Of a stretch of 64,000 bases of DNA, positions 12,826 to 23,661 are shown piece by piece. Below the pieces are notes generated by a model. The model did no database searches. It worked only from the letters and a program-made list of their open reading frames with translations, and was not told the DNA's origin. Numbering within the stretch: position 1 is the first letter of the stretch; each line of letters begins with the position of its first letter. Source of the stretch: Porpolomopsis calyptriformis (Eukaryota; Basidiomycota; Agaricomycetes; Agaricales; Hygrophoraceae). The stretch is taken from contig OX621164.1 in assembly GCA_951640195.1 (NCBI GenBank), positions 1,593,098 to 1,657,097 on the forward strand, in the 5' to 3' direction. The position numbers and the translations under genes are program-made.

Positions 12826-13385
12826 TCAGTCGAAGAGACCAAGACCCTAGGGACAGAGCCGTGGGTAAGACGAATTGTTGTTGACAAAACAGGAAAAGTG
12901 CGTACCATGTCCTCGTCGGATTCCTCCTTCTCTTCCTCCTTTGCCTCCTCTTTCGGTGCCTCTGCTGCCGCTGAATCCCCTCCTGATGGGGCGGCGAGAG
13001 AAGCAGCCGGGGCACCCCCACCTGATCCTACGTTTGACAGAAGATCCTTAATATTTTTTCCTTCAAGAGCTTTTGCGAGGAGGGTCGCCCAGATGGGCTC
13101 CAGCTCGACGGACGCGGCGTTTGTGAGTGTGAGAATCTTTTCGGACTGGGCGGATTAAAGTGCATCAGTGGATTACTCTTAGAGGATTTTTGGGAAGGAG
13201 AAGAACGCACGGTGATTTCGATACCGTCATCGGCGAGGATGAGGGCAGCGTAGGTGGCGGCAAGTTCAGACGACTGCAAATAGATTAGTTACATCCGGTT
13301 CGAAATGGCCCAATCCAGCCAAAATGGTGTCCGTAGGACGGGCATGGGTGATACGAGTGTGTGTGGGCGACGTTAAACTCACCAT
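12826..13385 (-). CDS. RPP1: 60S acidic ribosomal stalk protein P1
   Basis: About 110 residues, in four exons. The first coding exon is the start codon alone (13383–13385), followed at once by an intron with donor GTGAGT. The frame then reads [20 protein letters not shown], the P1 dimerisation helices, an Ala/Gly-rich hinge and the acidic tail EESDEDM. A last intron separates that tail from GLGLFD, the conserved stalk C-terminus (usually GFGLFD) that recruits elongation factors. P1/P2 dimers bind P0 at the GTPase centre of the large subunit. It is head-to-head with eIF3k 110 bp away. Confidence 0.92.
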
Positions 13386-13495
13386 TGTGAGGATTTGAGG
13401 TGCGAAGCTGTAAAATGAGTCGACCTTTGAGTCGCTGTAAAACACTCAGACGTCGAGATTAGATCGAGTTATGTAATCACAGTGAACAAAAAGCA
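13386..13495. promoter_or_regulatory. Bidirectional promoter region, RPP1/eIF3k, with duplicated motifs
   Basis: The 110 bp between the two start codons contain GCTGTAAAA at 13407–13415 and again at 13434–13442. TGAGTCG occurs at 13416–13422 and 13428–13434. The duplicated block could be a regulatory site shared by the two translation genes. Some of it may lie in the 5' untranslated region of RPP1. Confidence 0.45.
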
Positions 13496-14428
13496 ATGAC
13501 TTCCATGTCCTCGTGGATCTCTCCCCCAACACGAACAGAGGTCATCGAGGATCTAGTGTCTGGCGTAGGTGCGGGCGCCTGTTCACCCAATCTTTTGCAC
13601 GACGCCTGCTGAACCTCTTACAAGACCGGTACAACCCTTCCAACGTCGGGATTCTCGAGGACTACTTGTATCATCAAATTCGAAGTGAAGAATATGATTG
13701 TCTGGCCAACCTTGCGATCCTGAAGCTGTACGCTCATTTCTCATGCCATGACCCATCGATGTCCTCAAATTTTTCGCAGTTATCAATTCAATCCTGACCT
13801 TTATAACCCCGATGTGGTCATTAACATCCTCATAAAAGCTCTCACCGCCTTGCCTCTTCCCGATTTCAACCTTTGCATATCTCTTCTGGACGACCGTCCC
13901 ACGAACACCGCCCTCGACGAGCCCGATCCTCTACCTATACTGCTTCCGGCACTAAAGGCTTTACATACCCTTCTCCAACAATGCCGGTTTCCCGCGTTTT
14001 GGGCTGTGTTTCATTCGGAGCAGCTCGACGCTGTGCGGGACAATTATACAGTTGAATGTGTCGGATTTGAAGATGCTGTAAGGGACGTTGTTATCCATGC
14101 GGTGAAAGCCGCTTTCACCAGGATAGGAACCGAGCGGATAGGCTCCTATCTCGATCTCAAGGGTAAGTCCCGAATGGTCTCATGAGCAGATTACTGATGA
14201 AATCAAAGGCCAAGCCCTGGAAGCCTACATTGCCAAACTTGGCTGGGCCGTGGAATCTTCCGTTGTCAGTATTCCACCAAACCCAGATAATCAGATCGAA
14301 TCCACCGTTGTTCAAGAAAACATAAAGCTGCCGCGTCGGTACTTCTTTCATTTGTCTACTATCAGTTAACTTAGATTGTGTGCACAGAGCTTGTCAAGGT
14401 TATCTCCCACGCTGCCCAGAATATATAG
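13496..14428 (+). CDS. EIF3K: Translation initiation factor eIF3 subunit K
   Basis: Five exons join to about 240 residues with the eIF3k signature: LVSGVDRYNPSNV, LEDYLYHQIRSEEYDCLANL, LYQFNPDLYNPDVVINIL, CRFPAFW and NYTVECVGFEDAVRDVV. This is the CSN8/PSMD8/eIF3k (PCI-like, winged-helix) family. eIF3k is a peripheral subunit that pairs with eIF3l and helps recruit 40S subunits. It is absent from budding yeast but kept in basidiomycetes. Joins such as G|AC (GVDRY) and CT|T (LYQF) support the introns near 13570 and 13730. Stop TAG is at 14426–14428, only 23 bp from the converging transporter gene. Confidence 0.9.
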
Positions 14429-14451
14429 CAAAAAGTCTAGAGTTCTCCTTG

Positions 14452-16707
14452 TCATGTTGTCCAAAATGCAGCTGCAGTTCCCCATATTGCCATAATGCTA
14501 GCTACGACTAAAGCAAACGCGTCAAATAACCCACATCGTTCTGTAAGTGCAATCTTTGCGGCAATCGGACCTATAACGCAGATCACGAAGGCCGAAAAAG
14601 AGCCCAGAAAAGCCATGGATGAGCTAAAGTCCGGGACAAGGATTGATACGCCAACCGCCACAAGCGTAAATGAAACCCTTTCTATGACGATCAGTATGAA
14701 TTGGGCGACATGTTTTGATTCCTTTGGAGATGCTTCGTTGTGAGTTGAAATCGTTTTTTGGAGGGAGGACTGAAGCTTGGCTTCCAGGACAACGTTGATC
14801 TATAATTTTGCTTAGGGGATAAAACCATCGCAAATATAAACAACTTACTGGTCTTGTGGTCAGCGCAAATTTTGTTCTGCGACAAGAACAAAGTGAGAAA
14901 GATACGAGGAGGTAAAGGAGATGGCTGACAGTGGACTAATGACGAGCATCCACAGTGCGGCTTGATTGAGGAGCGGATTGTACCCGGGTGTGTTCAAAAG
15001 GTCGACGCTGACCTGGAGTCGGCTATGAGAAACTGAAGAAAAAGAGATCGCTCTGCCAATTCACCTCATCACTGACAGAGTTCCCAAACATCAGGTATCC
15101 TGCGTATCCGATCAAAGTGTATATAAAAGTGGCGATAACCTGGAAATAATTCCTTCAGGGGGGGGGTGACCAAGCGACCGAAGTGACATACAAATGCCCA
15201 ATTGATCATCTTGTCAAATTCCTGAGGGTCGACCATGTCCCTGGCCAGCGAAGGAATTACTGCATGACCCGAGAACTATATTCGGGATTATAAAATGAGA
15301 TTAGTGTGCAGAAAAGTAGAAGGTGACGAACCCCGGCCATGAACAAACCAAACGCGATGCCGAGATGCGGAGCATTATCGGCCCAAATTGAGGTTTCTGC
15401 AGGGCTCCAAAGACTACCAGGTCCGTCGGGTTTTGAGAAGCCGTCGACGAGAACGACGAAAATGATCAGGAGTGTAGAGATGATGCCGAGTATGGACGCA
15501 TACGAGAGAAGGGACAGGGGTAGAAATACTGTTGGTATCAAACTAGACGTATACTTGAATACAAAAGATCTGACTCGATGTATTCATACGCACACAATTA
15601 GTCCCAAAAGTTTGTACGTGTTCGCAGAGTAGGCAGGGGCAACTGTGTGCAGTGAGTCGGCATATAAAGTCACCAAAACGACACTTTGCATAGGTGAGCA
15701 AAAAGATCGGGGGATCAAAGGACATACGCTAACCTGACGGCAGATAGTTCGAGGCAGAAGAGGAAGCTGGTGAGTAGGGTTGAACGAGGGCCGAAGGCTT
15801 TGAGACCAATGTCAGCATACGAATGCAGCCGGGGATCTGCCAACATTATTCGGGCCAAAATTTTAGCACTGGAGAAAAAGATGGTGTCAAGACAGCGCAA
15901 TCGAACGGCATGGACGTACGTGTAGCATGCGATGAAACCATAGGATAAAATGAGCATGGTGCCGCCTACCCAACCTGCATAGGCGAAGGCGAGAGGCTCG
16001 GCAAGCATTCCGATTCCAAGAAGAATAGCAATCGAGTTGAACAGCTGTCATCAATGAAGGGTGAACATTGCTCGGGAAAAGACTTTCGTGATTTGAGCAT
16101 ACTGTTTGTCCGAACGTGCTTTTTCCGACGGAGTCCGTTGACGAAAGAGTGTTTTGCGGCTGACCGGTGGACTGGAATGGTATAAGATCCGGGGGTAAAG
16201 CTGTACTGAGGTTATCGTCAGGCTTCTGGAAGCTAGAGTGTCTGGGGTGAGGAGCGTCGTGAAAAGAGATAGTCTTGCGGAGCAACGGGGTGCGTTCATG
16301 AATCCTCGGAGTTCTCACATTAAGGGTCCTGGTTGTTTGTGTTATCATCTGGGTTCTGCGGGGGAGGGGAAGAGACCGTCGTGGAAGGGGATCATTATGA
16401 GAGGGTATGTCCAAGTCATCCCAGAGTAGCTCATCGAATGATGGACGATGGTGCAGTGGATGGTGAGGACGAAGGTCGAGGTGCTCGGCGTGGAGAGTAG
16501 GACGGATCTCAGCATCTTCTGAGTCAGATGCTGAGACAATGGTGGATCCTGCAGCAAGAAACTGAGAGCGACGGTCTAGAGGAGGGTGAGGGTGGAGAAG
16601 TAAGTAAGTAGGAGACGATCGTGCTCACAAGAGGCGATCGCATCTCTCACCGTGAGCGAGGGTGAGGATTGCGGGGTGTGGAAGTAAGCAGTGGGTAAGG
16701 AAGTCAT
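14452..16707 (-). CDS. Vacuolar amino-acid transporter, Avt1-like (AAAP family)
   Basis: Begins MTSLPTAYFHTPQSSPSL at 16707; the first intron (GTGAGC…CTAG, about 52 nt) ends near 16577. A cytosolic Ser/Pro-rich N-terminus is followed by about eleven hydrophobic segments broken by many short introns. The first is LFNSIAILLGIGMLAEPLAF, typical of AAAP/AVT transporters; later helices include PTVFLPLSLLSYASILGIIS and AFLGSFSAFVICVIGPIAAK. Avt1-type proteins exchange protons for neutral amino acids across the vacuolar membrane. Assignment to Avt1 rather than another AVT is by overall resemblance only. The end (AFWTT, stop at 14452) almost touches eIF3k. Confidence 0.78.
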
Positions 16708-16913
16708 CCAAGCCTGCCTCGAAGGGTTCGGTTCGCCTTGAGAGCTTTTGTAGCAGTAAAATAGGGGCGATATGAACGGAATTGGTAATCGTTCTAGAAG
16801 AACTAAGTTAAGCTCCGTCCGAAATCGTGAGAATATCTTATTATCTAACCCGAGTGAAAATAAATCTATCGAATCGAATCGCATCCTCGCTGCTGATACC
16901 TGCAGCATTAATA

Positions 16914-19900
16914 TTATGACGAATTCACAGCTCGTCGGTTCGTCCACATCATGTATGCCTCTCTTGAAATATCATATCCCGAGGACCCCTTCGTCCTCAT
17001 GCTCCGTCGCGCGTCCGGTAGTTTAGCGTTCACCGTCAAGTCCTGAATTCAATGTGTCAGTAGTTGGCAGTCCGATCATCATGCGACCTTACCCCCAAAC
17101 GCTTTCTAATCCCAGGTCCAATGTGTGGCCACCACTTCGTGAATCCATTCTTGAGTGCCAATTCACGATTACCCTTCGGGTTCAACCACGCTACAAATTC
17201 CTCAACCTGAGCAAGAGTCGTCAGCGTCCACCTCAAAAGTCTTGTTCCACAGGAAACATTACCTCTTCCAATTCGGTGTAAACCGCCCATTCCCCCGCAC
17301 CCAGAACTCCGTCCACTCCCTCTTCCTCCTTCCGCCGCGCATCGATATCCTCCTCATCCCTTCTGTACAACAGTTCAGCATCAAATTCACTCGGGCCCTG
17401 CACAAATATTCGCCCAGCGCCATATTGTACAACACCGCCACTGCCGAGTAGCGAGGTTGAGCCCATCCCATCAAACCACCAAATTCTATTATGAAATCGA
17501 TCTTTCCCCAGAGGTTTAACTCTTACAGCACCGAGGAGCTTCCTGAACTCTCTTTCGATGCTTTCGAGTCGACGTTCTAGCTTATTAACCTCCTCGTCCA
17601 GTCGACGATGGTCGGCCATTGCCTGCTTTGCGGAAGCAACCTTGGCCCTAGCAAGTTCGCGTTGTTTAGCATGTGCTTGGCTCTGTGCTTTCAAGCGAAG
17701 ATCCCGCTGTCGCTTTGGACGGCCAACTGCCGATGCCGTCTCCGATCCGCCTTCAGAGGGTGAAACGTCCGACAGCTCACTCATGGGAACATCTTCCTCA
17801 GCATCATTGGGGGCAAGAGACCCTTCTTCCTTGGCTTCACCAAGTAAGGCATTCATTTCTTCCGCTCTAGGCGAACACATTAGTATACAATCTTCTCTGG
17901 TTTTCCTGATTGAATGGACATACAACTGCTTCTTCATTCGGTTCACTTCGATCTTCTCCTTCCTCAACGCTGTCAGTTGCTCTTCGCAGGACTCCATATG
18001 TGAATGGATCGCCTTGCTTGATATCGCTAGGTCGCACATGAACGACAGGATCGCAATACGGTCTCCCGGAGGGAGCGCGTGATATCGTTGACCAGGAGTG
18101 GACGGAACACTGAGCATTGATGAATCAGGGCTTGATAGTCTGGAACTATTGGACGAGGAGGAAGACTCGGCGAGTGACTCGGGGGCAAAAAGTAGCCGAG
18201 TTAATATTTCGCGGAGGCGAGGGAAGGTAGCAAGCGTAGCATGCTGGAAAGTTACAGCTGCTCCTTAAGTTGTGAATGCAAATATATAATGATAACTCAC
18301 ATCTTTCAAACAACCGAGAAGAGCGTCCTCCCATCCTTCTCTTCCTTCCGAGTGTCTCAAAGGAATTCTTTCCCAATTGTTACCTACATCAGCCATCGCG
18401 GCTGAAAGTAGTTCGATCGATACACCGAAAACATCGTCATTACCCTCCTGAACGTCTGTCTCTCCCTTGAGACGTAGGAGTGAGAGAACAGCACTATGCC
18501 GAGCGAATGGGACCGTCCGTAGGTTGTAGATGAGCGCTGAATGAGCTTCGGCAAGCAATGGGCAAGGTGGATCCAAGACAGAGTGTCGCAAAGCATGTTC
18601 AAACTCATCGAGGGTGAAGGGTGACAGATGCAATGGTTGGCTGATAAATAATCAGTAAACGAGGCCAAGGACTGGTGTCCCACATGTTGTTAAACTCACC
18701 CGTAAACCACCAAAAAGTTCCACGAATGTAAAAACAACTCAAATGTGCCATGGAATTCGTGGAAAGGAACGGCTGGTCGACTGGGCACTGGCTTTTGTAC
18801 CTTCATGCCTGCCTTCTTTTCCTTCTCTGATAATCGGACATCTAGATCTTCTGTCGGGTAGCGCACAGGCTTTTTCTTCTTTTTTTCCGCCGCGAGTCGG
18901 TCAGCCTCTTCTTTTGCCACTTTTTGCCGTTCCGTCTTTTCGCGCTCCCTCTTCTCCGCCGCCGCCGCGAGGGCTTTGACTGTTGACAACGTTGAGAAAA
19001 GAACAATGATAAGTCGATGAAGCCCACCTCTCTCCTCTTGTGCGGGAGTCAACTTTTTCTTCTTAGCTGGAGGACCTTCCTTATCCTCCCACGCCTTCTT
19101 CCTTTTGTCGATCTCGCCTTTTTTGATGCTTTCGACACCCTTGCGTGTCTCTTCGGGCATCACGGAGTCGACTCCATATCGCCTCGCAATGGCCGGTTTC
19201 ACTGTCCATGGTGAGGCAACGGCTGCATCACGATCAACACAATCACGAATGAAACGACGGAGGATAGATTTGGAGAACGAGAGGCGATCGCGACTGTCGT
19301 TGATACTTGAGCAACAGGATGACAGGGACAAATGCTTTCGGTATTACCTCATGAGATTACACTGGACTTCCATATAACTCCCGGTCTTGTCATCCTCTTT
19401 CCCAGATCCCTTCCCGATCGACCTACTCTTGTCGTGACTCTTGTCCTTCTCCAGTTCAAGTATTTGCACTTGATAGTAATACCTCGTTGGATCGTCTTTG
19501 GCGTTGGCGTCTTTCGCAGGGATCTTCAAGTCGCCTCCAATCATATGAGGGGGTTCTTCAGGACGCGGGGGCGGAGAGGGAGAAGGGGTAGAGGAAAAAG
19601 AAGACGAAGAAGAAACGGTATTGCGATCTTCGTTGGGATCAGCGTCAGAGATAACTTTGGGCGGGTAAACCTTGTGAACGCGAGCGTAATACCTGTGGAG
19701 AAAGTGTTTTTCAGAGAGAATACAGTGAGATCGGGCGCCCTGGCTTACTTGGTTCCTAGTATATCAACGATGACTCCTATGTTTGGGTTGAAGGGTTAGC
19801 AGTGCAGGATGACATTGGCAGGGACACGCACTCTCTTCCCCGAAGTAGCGGTCCTTGAAACGTTCGTAGACAGCCTCTACAAGGTGGTCCAGGCGACCCA

Positions 19901-20339
19901 TGACCTCTGATGAGGGAATAAATCAATGAATATGAACGGGACCTGGATGACGAGGAAGGGTGAAACCTACGCCATTGAACAGCTTTGAGGATGGGAGGCT
20001 TGAGGGGCTCAGAAAACCTTGAGTGCATGGTTCGGGCTTCTTGCTGTTCGCTCTCAACGGCTTGAAAATAATCGAGGCCACTCTTGCCCGTCACCTCGCA
20101 TTGAAACTGTTTAAGTCTGTAAAAAGACATGCGAGCAGCGTAGGCACTGTTAAGAGCAAGAGGAATGAGATGTGGATATAGATGAAGGGATGTAGGAAGC
20201 CAGCGAACTCGTAAGACTCGAAAATCTCGCCCGTTTGTTCAAGGTAGTAAACGTCTTTGTTGGGATCAGACTTTACAAGTTGGAGGAGAGCATCAGAGGG
20301 TTCAGTGAGGACGACGCGCTTGCGCCTGCATGTAGGCAT
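16914..20339 (-). CDS. ITC1: ISWI-complex accessory subunit Itc1-like (WAC–DDT–WHIM)
   Basis: Roughly 950–1,000 residues in many exons. It starts MPTCRRKRVVLTEPSDALLQ and contains an N-terminal WAC domain (EQTGEIFESYE, FQCEVTGKSGLDYFQAVESE). A lysine-rich region and a DDT-type segment (FELFLHSWNF with LHLSPFTLDEFEHAL) follow. WHIM motifs come next (LPPGDRIAILSFMCDLA, then DRFHNRIWWFDG and WAVYTELEEVEEFVAWLNPK). The end, after a 48-nt intron, is LPDARRSMRTKGSSGYDI to NRRAVNSS. No PHD finger or bromodomain is present, as in yeast Itc1. Itc1 partners the ISWI ATPase Isw2 to space nucleosomes and repress transcription. Intron boundaries inside the middle third were not all resolved. Confidence 0.82.
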
Positions 20340-20932
20340 GATGGTGAGGGGAGAGGAAGAGGCAGGGTAATGATGGCGGGAAACGGGAGGAAAAGGGAAA
20401 CGGCCGGGGGTGGCTAGGAGGATACCAGGTGTAGCTGTTCTCGCACATTTTTACAGAGTCCCCCCGATGAGGTTGACGCCACCTCTAACCGGCCGCTTTT
20501 CATTCTCAGCCGTGCTCCATCACTATACAGCCAGCTACTTCTTGGATGTATCTCGGACGATAGGTGGCTTGCGCTCCCAAAAAAAATGTCCACTCCATCC
20601 TCCAACCTCCCCATTTCGCCATTCCAGCCCGGCATACTTAACACACTCGGGACAGACATATCCCGTCTTTCAAGTTCCGAGTCTCCGCTAGAATTTTCCC
20701 AAATCATAAATGCACGTGATCGTTACTTCTGTTTCATTTGTCACCATACTATATCTTCCTTGAAAATGTATGCAAGAACAGGCAGGTAAACGCTAGGTGA
20801 GAGAAGGTAGATCCAAATTAATTAGGTGTTTACCAATCCGTGGGCGAGAAATCTATTTGGAAAGGGGCTTGACATCAGTATGCATAAAACGTTCAATCTC
20901 ATGTAGTTCGTCTGCCAGGATCCTTGGCATAT
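20340..20932. other. Upstream region of the Itc1 gene; one doubtful small reading frame
   Basis: About 590 bp between two minus-strand genes. It must contain the Itc1 promoter and the 3' end of the next gene. A plus-strand frame opens at 20586 after a run of A (MSTPSSNLPISPFQPGIL…) and might splice at 20716, but I do not recognise the product. On the minus strand a second open frame (MPRILADELHEIERFMHTD) runs to about 20857. Confidence 0.35.
20586..20789 (+). CDS. Possible small protein of unknown function
   Basis: A 67-codon frame with an A-rich start context. The first 45 residues (Ser/Pro-rich, then GTDISRLSSSESPLEFSQII) look more protein-like than the rest, and a GTGATC donor at 20716 could end the first exon. 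No family is recognised and no second exon is convincing. It would share the Itc1 upstream region. It may be chance. Confidence 0.2.
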   Translation: MSTPSSNLPISPFQPGILNTLGTDISRLSSSESPLEFSQIINARDRYFCFICHHTISSLKMYARTGR

Positions 20933-23510
20933 TCAGTTGTACATGTTCATCTTCGTCCTGAGCCTGGCTCGTGACTTGCGCTTCATTGTTTCTTCCTCAG
21001 TTTCCTTGATCCAGTAAGTCAGCATCGGATGAAACCCCAATAGAAAGCGGCGTACGGATTTTTTTTTTAACCGCAGTATCCGTCTGAGACTCAGATTCGA
21101 ACCATCAGTCCTAGGTTTGGGCGACTTCGCATCCATTGCATCAACCATGACGATCGCTTTTGCAGCAGTAGCCCTCTCTTCGCATAAATTTTTCGGATCT
21201 TTGTTGACCGAAGGGCTGCCATTCGGTGTGCGCAATGGTGATGGTGGAATGAGAGGTTCAGGAGACCGAAATCCCTGACGTGATGAATCCAAAGCGCCTG
21301 AAGTCGATGGCCGTTTGCCTTCTACATTAACCAGTACCCATCCTTGTGTACTTGTCTCGCTCTGAACATCTTTGCCTTTACCCTTGCCTTGTGGAAGTGG
21401 CGGGGATGGAGGTGGTATTACTCCTACCGAACCCGTCTCACTCTTCCTCGCCCCCTCATGTGGATGCATCACTTCCGGCAATGCCACCCGCGAGGAAACC
21501 TGTTGAATGGGTTGGTGATTTTCTCCCTGATTTGCACCAACGGCCCTTGTGCCCACATTTTCAGGTTCCTCGACAGGTGTGGCCGCCCAGCCTCCGGGAA
21601 ACGTCGGTTCTGGAGAAGATTTCGTCTTTCCCTTCGGCATATCTCTTCTCTCTTCTCTCTCTCCTTTGTCTCCACCTACCCACTTAATCGGAATCTCAGT
21701 GCTGACTTCCGTACCCGACGAAAACGCAGAGTCACGAAAGACACCCGGATTGAGTAGTGGTATGCTCCCCGTTGAGTTGGAGCGACCATGCCGAGGGGGT
21801 GATTGGGTGTGAGGGGTGACAGGAGAATGTCCTGAAGAGAATATCGGAGAGCCATTAGACTTAAGCAACGGTGGTGTCTTTGAGCGCGAGGAGACCGGTC
21901 GAAGCTGTCGTTGACGACCTGGAGGAGAGCGGGATCGCGGTCTGGCAAAGGCAGCAGTCGGTTCAGGAGCGATCGGTGAAGATCTCTCTCCAACGCCTTC
22001 AGTCTCGGCAGATGTTTCGTATATCACTTCGTTGTGACGCCCAAGTTCTATTCGCCGAGAGAAATGGCTAGCGGCAGCACCGACGCCGGTCATGTTCTCG
22101 ACATCACTCGAAATAGTGCTGGGAAGTGTCACACGAAAACCTTCGCGTTCGTCAAAATCACGAGTCACTGACACAGGGACCTGTGCTCTAGGAGCGCTTT
22201 TGTGAAAGCCAGCAGGTGTTACTCCAACCTGAGAAATGTAGGGAGTAGGGCTATTTTTGTTGAAAATACTCCCATGGACCAAGGTATTCTCAGTGGCTAC
22301 CCTACCATGCACCTCGGTGGCAGGCGGTTTGGCATGAGGGGAAGCGGGAGCAGTAGCGAACCTTCTGTGATGAGAGCCTGGGCCCGACTGTGGCTCTAGA
22401 CTAATGCCGTGAATCCGCTTGAATTCCCCGGGCGGAGAATTCAAAGTAGATGGTGATGGAGGGTCTGGTGACGCCACTTCTTGGTCACCGAGGGAGGCAG
22501 GACCCATGAATATCCAAAGATCTTTCACCCGCGACCGACTGGTAAGGGAGAGGGAGGTGAGGAGGGAGAACGAATGGGCGTCAAGTGAAGAGAGAATTGA
22601 AAGGATGTGTTGCAGACTGTCCGTTGCGAAAGTATCCTCCTGAAACCCTGATGATCCGGAAAAAACCGATGACTTCGTAAGTAAAGCCCGTTTCAGAGAT
22701 GTGACTGGCGGGCATACATCTGTATCCTTTCAGCTTGAATTCGTACGATGCTTCGGCGACCTTCTTTTCGGACACCACACCCCGAGGCCAAGAGCTTCGG
22801 ATGGCTTGTAAAATTGCCGGAGTACAGTGAAGGGGGGGAGATATGACACGCAGGAGAGTAGCAGATGCGAAAGAGAGTGCAAACGCAATTCTCTTTGCAG
22901 AAGGTTGGTGTGAGGTCGTACTCCCTGAACCACCTTGCTGTGGAGAACTAGGAACAGGGGAAACGGAGCGAATTGAGGACCCCGGAAGAATACATGGCTT
23001 TGAAAACGCTATCGCCACACGATCATCGCGTTCACGGCCATAGTCAAGCGTGGAGAGAAATACATAGCCATGCTGATAGACAATGGAAAGTATATCGATC
23101 AGAAGCTGCTCGGAGATGGCGCTCTTGGGGCGCGCCCATGGTTTACCGTCCAACACAAACTCGCAAAGGTTGAGAGAAACGTTTTCACGGAATGCGATGG
23201 TAAGGCTTGCTTGGTCGAAGAAACGACGAAGAGCGACAACGATGGGAAGCGGAAAGGCAAAAAGTCGGACGCAACTAGAACCCGAGAGAGCAAGAAGAGA
23301 GAAAACATTAGCTGTCGTTCGTTGCTCACGGATGAATTCCTTCCTTGGTGTGAAGCCTGGGTCGGGAGTACTTGTGAAAGAGTGCATGAATGAGGAGGGA
23401 GGGAGGTTGGACGAGGCCTTTGCCGCGAGGGAGGGGTTAATACCCAGACTGGTGCCGAAGCCAGACAAAGAAAGCTCTAAACCGAATTCGTTGATGAATG
23501 CAAGCTCGGT
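20933..23510 (-). CDS. Conserved basidiomycete protein of unknown function
   Basis: A folded N-terminal part (ELAFINEFGLELSLSGFGTS, LCEFVLDGKPWARPK, STLDYGRERDDR, WPRGVVSEKKVAEASYEFKL) is joined across a GTATGC…ATCAG intron (about 22650–22714). The join gives GYRWFQEDTFATDSLQHILS, HSFSLLTSLSLTSRSRVKDL and WIFMG. A roughly 500-residue disordered Ser/Pro-rich region follows. I recall the N-terminal half as conserved across mushroom-forming fungi without a named function. Two problems: no in-frame ATG precedes ELAFINEF (TAA is in frame just upstream), and the last 50 codons follow a run of A and may belong to another frame. The listed end is the stop of the simplest frame; 21003–21053 could alternatively be a 51-nt in-frame intron. 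Confidence 0.65.
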
Positions 23511-23661
23511 TGATTGTGTTTAAGCTGGGTATACCGAAAGCTGATGGATTTGGAGAACAAAAACACGTTGAATTTTATGTGCCTTGACGTCACGCGGCTA
23601 CCACCTGGGCTTACGTGATATGGTGGCTGTGCATACTCTATCGATCGACGTCTTCTTTCAA

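Noticed and set aside
17558..18082. 174-codon plus-strand frame rich in Ser/Arg/Cys
   Set aside because: It is the antisense shadow of the Itc1-like coding region; no independent motifs.
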